In this document: positions 26,801 to 37,913 of the stretch, piece by piece | Layout: every line of letters starts with the position of its first letter | How positions within the stretch are numbered: the stretch's first letter is position 1 | DNA from: Copromyces sp. CBS 386.78 | Taxonomy: Eukaryota; Ascomycota; Sordariomycetes; Sordariales; Sordariaceae | Direction: 5' to 3' | DNA length: 64,000 bases | Assembly: GCA_030685235.1 (NCBI GenBank) | Contig: MU839239.1 | Span: 1-64,000, forward strand | The notes under the pieces: model-generated | Database searches by the model: none | Told to the model about the DNA's origin: nothing | The model's input: the letters and a program-made list of their open reading frames with translations, nothing else | Position numbers and translations under genes: made by a program

Positions 26801-27308
26801 ATTTGACATTGGTCGTCACGCCAGAGCTTACGTCTTCGGGAAAGACCCGGAGGATAGTGACAGCGATGCGGAGACCACCAAGACTCCTCTGGTTAGCATG
26901 CCATGGAATGGCCGAGAGATTCGCAACGGTGAGTGATGCATTTCTCGGGTTTCTCTCTGGGTGCTTGTTTGGTTTCATCGGTCCATCCATATCTTTACAA
27001 AAGATGACGTACTGCTGGGCCTAGCACTGCTACTAATTTCTCGCTTTCTCTAACTTTTGGACACAGCGTTTCAAACGGCGGTCGCATTGGCCGAGTACAG
27101 ACACACCGAGACTCTGGCCAAGGGCCAGAAATGGAAGGATAGTAAGAAGACACCAAGGCCGCCGAAACTGGACAGCAAAGACTTCATACAAGTCTGCAAG
27201 ATGATGCAGGACTTCAAGCGCTATCTCCATGACGTTCACGGAGCAGACGAGGGACAGCGGGCACACAGGATGAACTCCAGAGCACCCGAATTTGCACTCG
27301 ACTGCTAG
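23823..27308 (+). CDS. AAA+ ATPase with N-terminal DUF7025-type region
   Basis: Seven exons (23823-25349, 25437-25833, 25922-26157, 26238-26244, 26332-26535, 26620-26928, 27067-27308) give 973 residues. The N-terminal quarter is Ser/Thr/Glu-rich and probably disordered. Around residues 300-440 lies the DUF7025-type region (SPFRLFWLYHDKF, TYDLIWLLYKPGT, VQSINGKEV), then a cysteine pair segment CPCPECHGYRPH. The AAA core has Walker A HGSPGVGKT near residue 711, an AECIAEYTG helix, Walker B MLIDEADVFLERR near residue 765, sensor-1 FLTTNRVG, and SRIHVIIHYKPL. Such proteins are common and multiplied in filamentous fungi; their substrates are unknown, though relatives of BCS1/spastin-type ATPases remodel proteins. 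Exon 4 is only seven bases and is followed by a GC-AG intron (26245-26331). I start at 23823 because the residues upstream look random. Head-to-head with the STAND-like gene, tail-to-tail with the ComA-like gene. Confidence 0.85.
26238..26244 (+). other. Seven-base microexon, followed by a GC-AG intron
   Basis: ACCGCAG at 26238-26244 is needed to keep the conserved run G-K-T-Y-T-A-E-C-I-A-E in frame across two introns. The first intron (26158-26237) is GT-AG. The second (26245-26331, 87 nt) starts GCAAGC, has a TTACTAAC branch sequence and ends ACAG. The second intron is a multiple of three with no stop, so its retention would add 29 residues beside the P-loop. Confidence 0.7.
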
Positions 27309-27666
27309 CCCATGGAGTTCTCCAAGTTGAAACGGAGCTGCATGGTTCCAGTTTGGGGACGGCGTCGAGAGCCGGCAAAGTAAGGTAGCCTGAGGTGGTG
27401 GTGATACAGGTGATGATTGGGAAATGGCAAAGCAAGTGAACAACTTCAATAACGATTTACGACTTCTCTTAACCATGGACTGGGTCCAGAAAAATAAAAA
27501 TAAATAAAAAAAACTGACAGATACGCATGGCTTTCGCGCACACGCCGTTTATTTTAGAAATATCAAGTGCTTGTCATCTCAAGCTTATTCCTTCAAACGC
27601 GTCATTATCATGCTTTCTGCCGCTATCATGCATCGTAGGTATGATCCAATCCTACCAACCGCACGC
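27309..27666. other. Short convergent intergenic region
   Basis: This 358-bp gap separates the stop codons of the AAA gene (+) and the ComA-like gene (-). It contains an A-rich run (about 27490-27512) that could serve 3'-end formation. No gene was seen. Confidence 0.5.
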
Positions 27667-28533
27667 TTACCGAAAAGAAACAATCTTCCCAAACGTATCC
27701 GACATGCCCCAAATCCCCTCCCTCAAACAACTCAACTGCACAATCTGCGAATGATCCACAAACAGATTGACGTCCGTCCCAAACTCCCTCACATACCAGT
27801 TGAAAACCTGCGGATCCGCCGCCTCAAACATGACTTTTTCCTGAGGAATCACCCCCAAAATAGCCTGCACCACATCCGTCCTCCACCCCTTTTTCCCACC
27901 AGCAACAACATTCTCCGTGATTCCCTCACTTTCAATCATGATCCTTTCCACGCCGCCCTCCTCAATGAACCTCTGGCACAGGTTAACAACCCTGGTCGGG
28001 TCCGTCGTCGCGCCGCCGCCGCCCAGGCTTTCGAGTTCCGAGGCCGAAGTGTCGCCGCCCGCACCGAATTGGATGCCGATTTCGGGTTTGGCGATTAATC
28101 CGGCGGCGTGCACTTTGCCGATCAGCCGGAGCCAGTCGTCGGGCGGGAGGGAGAGGAAGCCGGTGCTGATTTCGATCACGTCGAAGCCGAGGTGTTTGCA
28201 TTGGGAGAGGTATTTGTCGACGGCGGAGTGGGTGTCGGGCGAGCAAGACAGGATGTGTTCGATCCAGCCGCCTGTGGACACGTACACGCCGTGCGAGTGG
28301 GCGAGGTCGATTAGTTCTCGGAGGTGGGCTTCGGGGAAGAGGGAGAAGGAGCCGCCGGCGAATTTGAGGCCGTCGATGTGGTGGCCCATTCTTTTTTTTG
28401 GGTTCGTGTGGGACACCGTCGTTGGTTAGTCCTCTCGGTCTTGGGGAAGAGGTGGGGAGGGATACACTGGGAGAGGGATAAACGGGGAGAGGGAAAGTGG
28501 TGGCTTGTGGCTTACGTCTCGAGAATATCCTGC

Positions 28534-28699
28534 TGTGATAATATGGGTCTGATAGTAGGGGGTTCAACGTGGCTGTATTCTGTGTGTTCTGTTGTGCTGA
28601 TCCGCACCTGGCTCGATATCTGGCATCTAGTATAAATCCCGCACTAATCTGCTCCTCAATCCCGTGACTATATACGTGCATATCCCCTGCCGTTTAATA
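28534..28699 (-). repeat. 3' LTR of the minus-strand Copia element
   Basis: 166 bp. Its inner (right) end shows RIP-type changes (TTTGACA changed to TTTAATA) while its outer end, next to the host exon, matches the better-preserved state. A TATAAAT sequence is present on the plus strand. Confidence 0.92.
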
Positions 28700-31600
28700 C
28701 ACCCCCTTAGATTTAGCGTACAAACCGCACCAGATCTACCTAGAAATACCCTAAAATCTTTCCAAAACTAATTAGAGATAATACTATTCCTAAATGTGAT
28801 CCCTAATTATTTCCTTTTATTACGGTAACTTTTAAACTATCACTCGTAAAAGCTATTAATAAATATATTCGCTGTTTCGTTACCCGTATCCTCTTTACTA
28901 GAGTCTTCTATACCCTTAGGGCGCCTTATAACGATATTTCCGTTATTAAATTCCTATAGTTGAATCGGTGGCTACTATAATTTTACGAATCCTAACTATT
29001 TTAACAAAATTAAATAAACTACGGGAGGGAGGCTCTTCGTAAGCCTATTAATAATTTACTCTTTAATTGGTACGTATATTATATTAATTAATTTCCTTTC
29101 TTATATTTATTTTAGCTAATATTTATATATATTTATATACTTGAATTTCGTAACGAATTATATTCCTTCTTTTATAATAAAGCAGATTATTTATTTATTA
29201 TTATACTTTATAAGGGTCCCCTCTTAATTTAGGAAACTTAGTATAAATTCGTTAAATAGGTAGTAGGCGTAAATCGCCTCTTTAATACCTTAATTTAAAG
29301 ATAATAGTTTAGCTTCTATTAATAAAATTATAATAATATTTTACTTATTAGTACGCTAATTAATAATACCGCCTAGTAACCGTATTATAAATATTTATAA
29401 ACTCTTATAATTAAAGGAATTATTTATAAATAAAGAATTAATTATAATATAAAAGTCTTAATAGTCTTTGTTATTTAATTGAAGGGCGAAATTTTAAATT
29501 GTAAGAAAATAGAAGATTAACTAATTTATTACTACGTAATAAATAGGACTAGGGTTAGAATTAAACCGAACGAATTTAAAGATTAGGAAGGCGACGTCTA
29601 ATTATAATATAATAGTAATATAGAAAATAGAACCGATCTTTATTTAATATGCGACGATTTTATATAGTATAGTATTATTTTAATAGGGGAATAATTCTTC
29701 TTTAACTATTAAAGTTATATATAATTTCTTAATTTATTTTACCTTATTAATGATTTTCCGGATATATTTATATTAAAAGAGCCAAATTAAACTTTTCTCG
29801 CAATCTCAAATAATTTCAATATTTAAGAATTACTTTAGTAAATTTCCGCCGGTTAATTAATATTTCTTCTTTATAATAATTACTACCCCCTTAACAATAG
29901 TAATTTCCTAATCCCTATACTTATAAGTAATAATAATATTATTAACGTAAAAGAATAAGAAAACGTTATTTTTAATAAAGATACTAAGTTTTATAAGGAG
30001 AAGATTTATACCTATAGTAACTAGGGTTCTAGTAAATTCTTACTACTAGAAAAGAGGGGATCTCCGTAGACTATATAACGCCTGTAATAGCTAGAATACT
30101 TAACCTTTCCTTATATAATTAAAGGGAGGTCTTATATATATTAATTTATTAAATAGTATATTTATAAATATATTTTTTACGTTATATTAAATTAAATCGA
30201 AGTTAAAGTCGGCCGCTATTACTATTAGGATATAAAACGATCTAATTGTTAGAATCGTTGTGTACGTTTTTCGTACGCTATCTTTAAACTATTGATTTCT
30301 ACGTATAACTAGACGTACTTTATATTTGAAGAATCGGCCGTTTTAATCGAATTTATAAATATATATTTATATTGAATTAAATATTTTATTATTTTTAGGT
30401 TCTTCGGTACTAACTTACTTCTAAAATTTAAAATCTTTATATTTATTTAGGTATTCCTTCTCTACTTCTTTAAAGAATTTTCTAAAGGAATGAGAATTAA
30501 ATTATTTATAATTATTAGGAAGGGGTAGAAAGTTAGACTGATAGAGGGTTTTTAATGTACTTTTTACTTTGTAGCGATATATAAATTCCTTTATTATTTT
30601 TAATTTGGGGTTATAGCCGGGGTTAACTTCGATCTTATTCTCTCTTATTTTTTCTAAAAAGGCTTAGTCTACAATTTTATTTCCCTAAATATTTATTAGT
30701 CTACTCCCTTATACGGATATAAAGGATGCGGCCTATATAAGGTATTAATCTATAATTAACTATAAATCTTTATTAAATTAAGAGAAGTCGGTTATTAGGA
30801 ATGTAGTTAGGCTTTTAGGAAAGGTTAATAAATACCCTTCTTCTTTATCTTTTAAATTTAAAACTATATCCTAAAAATCTAATAACCTTTATATTAATAG
30901 TATTAATAGGGGTTCTTTTAGAGACCTTTATGGATTTTCTAGACCCGCCTACGGATTTTATATTTTAAATTCCTCTTTTTCCCCTAATATATTTAATTCG
31001 TTTGGAAAGCTTTAGGTAACGGAGTTAGGAACTCCTTCTTTAATAGTATTAAATTAGAAGAAATCTATTTGTGCAATATTTACTTAGTAGAAATTTTTTA
31101 ATTATATAGTTAATTTTTTAAAGGAGATATTAAAGGTATTATAGATTTCTTTAATATTATTAGAAAATATTTTATTTTCGTTAAATATAATATTTCGTAT
31201 AATAATAATAGTATTTGTATATAAGTTCTAGATCCGGTAGATATTAGTTAATTAGTACCCTATTAAATACTTAATCTATATACGGTCTTTAAATTTTATA
31301 ATTTTATTTTATTCCTTTATTACTTTTATAGAGAGGGTAAAGGCTTTATAATTATAGATTTTAAGGTATATAATAATTAGGGATGGATTTGCTAGTAGGA
31401 CGATGCTATTTTTAAATTGATGAAACGTCTTAAATCTCTCCTTAGGGGATTTCTAGTAATATTCAGCTTTAGGAATTAAGTTATATAAATATATAATTAC
31501 TTTAGTAATTTCTAACTATAGTTTATAGGGTAAATTCGTACCCGAACGTATTATTGCCGCTTTAATTTTGATTATATTCCTTGAACGCTCTGCGCCGCCG

Positions 31601-33911
31601 TTTTGAATTTATATATAAGGCGCCGAAGGCTCGATATTAATTCTTTTATTAGAAAATTAAGCGGTGATTTTCTTACTATTCGTTATTTCGTTATCGTATT
31701 TAATAATACGAAGTATTATTTAATATTTTGTTTATAGATTTGTAAATAGGGATTCTAAATAGGTAATAATAGAATCCGTTTCTCGGTTACTTAGGTAGTA
31801 TACTTAAATAAACTTAAATTATTAATTTATAACTACTATTAAATTCGAATATTTTATACTACCGAATTTTGCTTTCTTATATAAAAAGAAGTCGATGGCG
31901 AAATATAACCCGGGTTCTTCGAAGTAATCCTAAACCTCCCTACGTACCTAGCGCTTTAATTTAGCCTTTAAGTATAAATTGTAATAGATTAGATCTAGTC
32001 CCTTTAATCGAATACTATATATTTATTTAGTAAATTTAATAAAAGTATTAGGGCTAAGGTAGTTAAATCGAAAATATTAGTAGAGAAAATCTCTTTCTTA
32101 AGGCTTCTACTTAAAATAATTAGAATATTGTATAGTAAAAAAAGATTCGTTAAAATTATTATTCTATAGGGGGATATATTCTAATATAAATTAATTGTAA
32201 TGAGAATAAATATTATAAATTAGGGAATTTATGAGGCTAGAATATAAATAACTATTTTTATAGTCCTAAAAGATTTGCTCCTCTTCGAATTTTTTTAAAG
32301 AGACGAAGTTACAAGCTATACTTAGTACTAAGGCGATATTAGTGAAATATAAATCGCGACCCCCTTTATCGTCTTAGATTATTAGTATAATATTATTATA
32401 TCCTTCAATAAGTATATATTTATCCTTAGCCTATATATAATTACTAAAGTTTATAGGATTTAAGTCGTCGAATTAATTAACTTTATTAAAGATATAGATT
32501 ATCGTACCTAAATTAAGGATCGTTAAATTTCTTAGTAGGTATATAATATTATAATAATCCGTAATAGGTATTAAGAAATTGCTCTTGCTAATTTAGTAAT
32601 TAAATTAATTCTCGTTATCTTCATTCGTTTATTTAAAATGGTTAATAATTTCCTTAAAGTGCTTATCCTTCTTTAAATTTACTTCTACCCGTTTTCGGAT
32701 AGTAGGGAATTCGACCTAGCTATCGAAAATTATTTATAATTAAATAATTTTATATAATAGTATTATTCTAATTTATAATTGTAAAATTTATAGAGTTTAT
32801 ATAGTAGTCGGGGTTTTTTTAATGAAGGTAGGGACGAGGAGGAGGTGCGCTTATTCTTATTATTAATATTTTTTTTAGGAGCGGATTTCTTACTAATTAT
32901 TTTTATAGCCTCTCCCCGTCTTTTTACCCCCGGGCTAGGTTATTTATTGTTATTAGGAACGTCCTCTTTAATAAGTTTATTATTTAATATAGCTGTAAAC
33001 GCTATATTTTTAAATAGGGGGATGCGACCTTTTCTTTAAGTAGCGTTCGCTATTATTACTTTACAAAAGTCCTTAGCTATAATTCGGAAGGAGATTTAGA
33101 AATTAGGATTTTCTTCGATTTTCTTATTGTATTAGAGTTCATAAATTTTTATTTAATTATTGTAAAGAGAAAATTTAATTGTATTATAGAACTTTAGAAA
33201 TTAGAAGTCGGGTTCGTTAGCGCTAAAGATTTATTGGGTAATATAGAAAGCTATAGTTAATTCTTATTAGAAAGTTTAATTAAATTAATTATAATTTCCT
33301 TTTATAGAAGGTTTAAAAAGGTTAAAAAAGGTAGCCTTAATAAGCTTTTTAACTTTATAATCGTTAAAGGAAGTGGATTTAGAGAAGTTATTATACTATT
33401 CGTATAATTTAATACGTTAAGTAAGGTTAGTTTTACAGTACTAATTTCTAACGGTTTCGGTTATTTATCGATTTAGCGTAGTCTTTTTAATATTTAAGTT
33501 TGAGAAGGCTTTAATTTTAGTACGCCAATCCTATTTCTTGGTTATATAATTATAATAATTGTGCTTATGAAAGAAGTTATAAATCCGCGCCGCGTTAGAA
33601 AGTTCTCGCTCCCGGGTTCTACGCTCGGCGGAAGTCTCCCCTTCGGGGGGTATACCTTAGTAGTTGACGATATTGGATTCTTTTGGGTTAATAGGTTAAG
33701 GTACGCGGTTTGCTAGATCGATATACTTTTAGAGGCTGAAATTTTAGGCTTAGGAGATGAAGGTATTTTCCTACGCGGGCTAGTTCTTAAGTACGTTGAA
33801 TATAATACTATTATTGGATTTGGTTGTAGACGAAGATATTATTGTTTCGGTTTTCGGGTTATTGAATTGCTGGCGATAGCTTTAAACGATTGAATTAATG
33901 AGACTCTTAAT

Positions 33912-34077
33912 TGTGATAATATGGGTTTGATAGTAAGGGGTTTAACGTAGTTGTATTCTATATATTCTATTATATTAATCCGCACCTGGCTCGATATCTG
34001 GCATCTGGTATAAATCCCGCACTGATCTGCTCCTCAATCCCGTGACTGTGCACGTGCATATCCCCTGCCGTTTGACA
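33912..34077 (-). repeat. 5' LTR of the minus-strand Copia element
   Basis: 166 bp. The inner (left) half is heavily mutated, for example GTGTGT changed to ATATAT, and the outer half next to exon 1 is clean. Read on the minus strand it starts TGTCAAACGG and ends TTATCACA. Confidence 0.92.
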
Positions 34078-34357
34078 CCTGCAGGTAACGTTTGCCCATG
34101 GCTGAGTAATAGGGGCCGCGGATCTCAGTCACTCCGACCTTTCTCGGCTTCGGAGGGCGGGGGTTGTGACGGACGAAACCAAATGCGTTTTTGTCTTCGA
34201 GCATGGTTTTGGGTTTGGTGGAGGATTTGCTTGATGATGGTTGGGGGGATGAGCTTAGGGATCGGAGGAGCATGCTTGGTCGGTTTGCGGCGCGGATTGT
34301 GGCTGTTGCTGGTCGGACTAGGGCGTGTTGGACGGAGCGGGAGTACATGGTCGACAT

Positions 34358-35588
34358 TATCGTAGAGGTAGTCGAGTAGTGTAAAGGTAGGTAGTAGATG
34401 TAGTGGTGGTTAATTGGTTAAAGTTGGTTGGTGGTAATGGATGATGTTGCAGTGGGCAGTGTGGTAGTAGAATAGATGGGAGAATGGAAAGGGAGAAGTG
34501 AGAAGCACTGTATTGCTTTGTTGTGTGTAACAGAATGATATCGGAGAAAACTGGAGAACAAGGTAAGGTAACAGTTCGTCTAATGTTGGGGTTCTCAGGC
34601 ACGAGTGTCACTGCATTTGTTGACATCAGAATGGTGGGGTGCGAGGTGTGACATCACTGATCGGCTCGGCCGACGATTACGCCGGCGAGATGGAATTGAC
34701 CACACAGCGACGAAAAGAGTCAAGCTAAGATATTCGACATATACATGAGGGGGTTGAGGCCCGAAAGTAAGGGTTGGGCATGACCATTGATAATGTTCCA
34801 TCTTTTCTGGGAAGCAATTGCAGAGTGGCTCGACAGTGATTCAGCCCTTCTTCACCGACCGACGATTTCCATATCTGACCCTCTTAACCCTGACAGCCTT
34901 CAAAACCCCATCTTTGACACAGACTACTTGGAATTCGATCTAGGTGTAAGCTGTTAGAGGCAATTCTTCCCGAGCCAAGTCCATTGTCAGTCAGTTGATC
35001 AACTTTCTGCCTTGAAATCTCGGACTAGTGATGTGCTGGCTAATTGACCTTATTGGAAGGCGAGACACTGTTGTCAAAGATGATGGATGCAGTGATTATT
35101 TTCCATCCGACTATGAGTCTGTCTCTTAGTGGATTTGTCGGACTTGTAGGCTTCGAAGGATCAAGCTCCCTGACCACCAAGACTTGGCGGTTCTGCTGAT
35201 GTCTGGTTGCCATCGGCCGTTGAGTCCGAAGCTCGGAAAACTGTCTGTGACAACATCCAATCGCTCAGTGTCTGGTAAGTCTTCAGACATAAATCCACCT
35301 TCCTCATCGAGAGATGCGAGCAGTGATGGGCATCCTTCTGATTCGAGTTGGATGGTGAGAAAGGAGAAAACATCTATCTTGAGGACTGGCCGGGTGTCGG
35401 GGTTTCAACGGACTCTTAAAACTTGTGTGAGTGCAAAGTAACTGCTGAAATAGTGGTCAGGAGGGTTCGTTGAAGAGCAAGGCCGTGACTGAGCGGGCCA
35501 ACAATCTTGAAAACGTCAGATAATCCATTTTAGGTGCCAGAAAATCGTTGGCTGCGGCTCTAGACTAGGTGCTTGGTTGGTGGTATTC
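34358..35588. other. Intergenic region upstream of the ComA-like gene
   Basis: The left part should contain the promoter and leader of the disrupted ComA-like gene. A CT/AC-rich minus-strand leader lies at about 34360-34480. The remainder, toward the MFS pseudogene, has only short frames without recognisable motifs. Confidence 0.4.
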
Positions 35589-37913
35589 TCAGATGTGGTG
35601 AAACCTGTGAAAGTGGAAATGTTGGGCGGAAACGAATGTCAGAGCGCTGATGAACTTGTTCCAGAGCAGAAAGGTACAAAGGTACAAGGTGTGGAGACAG
35701 CCACAGCCACAGCCGGCAGCAGGTGCCCAAGCGCTGGTTGGCTGGAGCTGGCAACTGGCCCTACGTATGGGAAAGAACGAGCACGTCATTTTTGGTCTGC
35801 TACAGCTCACACCTTGCCCGCGAAACAAGACAACCACGACAACCTGCGATTTCCTCAACAACCCGCAAACACCAAAGAACCGACTCGAGCAGCATGCTCG
35901 CACCTTCCTTGAACCGCCAGATTCCCACTTAGGGCTTTCTCTGCAATTTCCCGGTTCTGTGCGCGAACAAGAATGCCACTGCAGCAGAGCGAACAAAGTC
36001 GAAGCCAGAAACGAAATCCTCAAGGCATCCCCGTACAACGCCCTGGCTGCCTTTTCCAACTCGGGTGACAGTTCACGCAACGCAAAAACCGACTTGCGCA
36101 GCTTCTCGACCAGCTACTCGTTGTTAGCAATTACTCGTCACGATAGCTTCTGCCAAATTTCGAGAAACCCGACACTCACTTCATCCGTCGCCACATCTCC
36201 CAGCGTCGCCGGCAGTCTTGCCATCAAGACATTCTGCACAATGGCCGACGTGATGGTGACACCGTAAATGCTGCCCATGGACCGGATCAGATACACCGTC
36301 GACCGTCTTTTCATTTCTCTCCTCCACACCCAGGCAAACCCACCTCGATGCTCAAACAGAGACACAAAGCTAAACAGAATACTGGGATTCGTCAGTCCGA
36401 GGCCCAGCGTCGCCGCAAGAACACGAATTCCCTTCGTCGATCGCCCGTCGTCCCCAACGTCACCGCGAGCATGTTGCCGAGCAACATCATGGCCGTCCCC
36501 AACCGAACGTTAAAACTCAGACGGCTCCCGCGCTGCATCAGAGTCCTGCCATCACTCCGCCGATCGGCGTTGCCAAGGACGGCATCACAAGCCTCAGCCC
36601 TGCCTTGGATGGCGAGTCGCCCCGGACGGCTTGGAAGTACAATGGGATCATGAACATATACTGCAAGGGGAAAGGGGTCGGTCAGCAGGTCCCGCACCAA
36701 ATCGACGGTACGGCATTCGGTAACTTACAGCATACGCTTCCATGCCGGAAAAGATGTTGCTCAGCTGCACCGCACTGGGCTGCCAGCCTTGCAGCATCCG
36801 AAGAGGTATCATGGGCATTGCCTTGGTCTTTGCCTCAACCACGACGAACCCGACCAACAACGCACAACTCGTTACGAGCTCGGTCACTACCGGTATGCTT
36901 GACCATGGATACTCGTTGCCCCCAAAGCTCAAGCCCAAGAGTTGGACTGCGAGCCCTACAACCAGCAGGATGGCCCCGGACAGATCGAGACATTGCAATG
37001 CAGACCGAATTCGTCGCTTAGGGTCCGTCAGCTTGACCAGGTGCAATGCGTTTTCCAGCACAAAGTATCCGACCACGAGGGCTACCAAGGACACGGGCAC
37101 CTGCGACAAGAAACACCATCTCCATCCGATCGTCTCGGCAATGGTGTCCCCGAGTGACGCTCCAAGCACGGATCCGAATCCATGGAGAATGTTTTGCATT
37201 GCTTGGTACATGCCACGCTGCTTGAAGGGAATCATGCCGGGGTTGATGACGGTCGCTAGTGGAGTGGTTAGCAAGTGCTCCTCAAGTCACCGCATGAAAA
37301 GCAGGCCAACCCACCCATTGTGATCAAACCTCCTCCTCCAAACCCGGCCAGAGCCCGCATCATATTGAGGGTCAGCATGTCCTGGGCCAGGGAACATCCA
37401 AGGCAGCCAGCCATGAACGTTACTGTGGACACAAAGAAGCAGAGACGCCGTCCGAACAAGTCTGACAGCCTTCCATAGAGCGGCTGGAACGCAGTGCTCG
37501 TGACGAGGTACGATGTTGTCAACCAGGCAGCGTTGTTTGCGGCACCAAATTCGGAGCTGATAGCGGCATATGTCGACGCTGTGATGGTCATGTCGAACCC
37601 CGACAGAAAGACGTTGGCCCACAAGGCTGTTCACACAAGGTTAGTGCCTTTCTTCTTTTCTTCTTTTCCTTCTTTTTCGCTTCAATTCCACCCTTTCCTG
37701 CTATCAAACCAAATGGTTACGTACCAATCTCAATCCACAGAATCCTGGCCCTGGTTTCCATACTCTTCTCGATGTGTCTCGGGGAATGTCACATATGATG
37801 GCTTTGTTGGTTGCGTTTCCAAGAGTGCGCTCGTTTCATCCACGTCGGAACACAGCATGGAGTTGCTGTCGCTATCAGACACATCCTGTGCCTTGCTGTC
37901 CATGTTGTCACTA
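35589..37913 (-). pseudogene. Decayed MFS drug-efflux transporter (DHA2/14-TM type)
   Basis: Minus-strand exons read as a fungal major-facilitator multidrug transporter: LWANVFLSGFDMTITASTY (helix 1), YLVTSTAFQPLYGRLSDLFGRR (motif A), ALAGFGGGGLITM, then ATVINPGMIPFKQRGMYQA, GWRWCFL, and a C-terminal RSMGSIYGVTITSAI and ELSPELEKAARALYGDALR. Normal introns lie between (for example 37725/37626 and a GTGGGT...CTAG intron after ITM). The frame is broken three times: near 37759-37775, where the acidic N-terminus (DETSALLE) and the ARILWIEI segment are in different frames; at about 36539-36546 (VMAGL/LMQRG, one base missing); and at about 36420-36430 (before LAATLGLGLTNPS). A conserved stretch before STVYLIRS is also replaced. 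The C-terminus is not clearly delimited. Three lesions make sequencing error less likely than decay, but the raw reads would decide. Confidence 0.75.

Larger units (their letters stand above)
28534..34077 (-). mobile_element. Complete RIP-degraded Ty1/Copia element inserted in an exon
   Basis: Two 166-bp LTRs (28534-28699 and 33912-34077) enclose a degraded minus-strand gag-pol. CCTGC lies on both outer sides (28529-28533 and 34078-34082), a perfect 5-bp target duplication. Read on the minus strand, a purine tract (AAGGGGGTG) precedes the left LTR, so the 5' LTR is the right one. A Copia integrase segment (EPSAPY...QNGGAERS) lies at about 31560-31660 and the RT catalytic strand (FYVNNII for F-Y-V-D-D-I-I) at about 29925-29965. 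Stops at Gln/Trp positions run throughout. LTR copies differ at about 20 of 166 sites, all transitions. Element and host gene share orientation. The LTR family differs from that of the element at 13758, but sequences next to the LTRs (ATTAA-AGTCT and the purine tract) resemble each other. Confidence 0.93.
27667..34357 (-). pseudogene. ComA/HSA32-like phosphosulfolactate synthase gene split by a Copia insertion
   Basis: The gene runs on the minus strand. Exon 1 starts at 34357 and codes for about 93 residues, including a Ser-rich N-terminus that may target mitochondria, then RHNPRPPKPRKVGVTEIRGP and MGKRYLQ. It is cut at 34078 by the Copia element. Its last bases resume at 28528-28516 (DILET); a 125-nt intron (28515-28391) with a CTAAC branch follows, then exon 2 (28390-27667). 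Exon 2 has GHHIDGLKFAGGSFS, GVYVSTGGW, GFDVIEIS, KPEIGIQFGAGG, IMIESEGITE and FEAADPQVFNW. These match PF02679 proteins: archaeal ComA makes phosphosulfolactate from phosphoenolpyruvate and sulfite, and plant HSA32 has a heat-acclimation role. The fungal role is unknown. Without the element and one copy of CCTGC the frame is intact (338 residues). With it, translation runs into the LTR and stops at 34034. No other damage is seen, so loss is probably recent. Confidence 0.85.

Noticed and set aside
32845..33039. Hydrophobic 64-codon frame on the plus strand
   Set aside because: Antisense to the 5' region of the minus-strand Copia element; its hydrophobicity follows from T-rich mutated codons.
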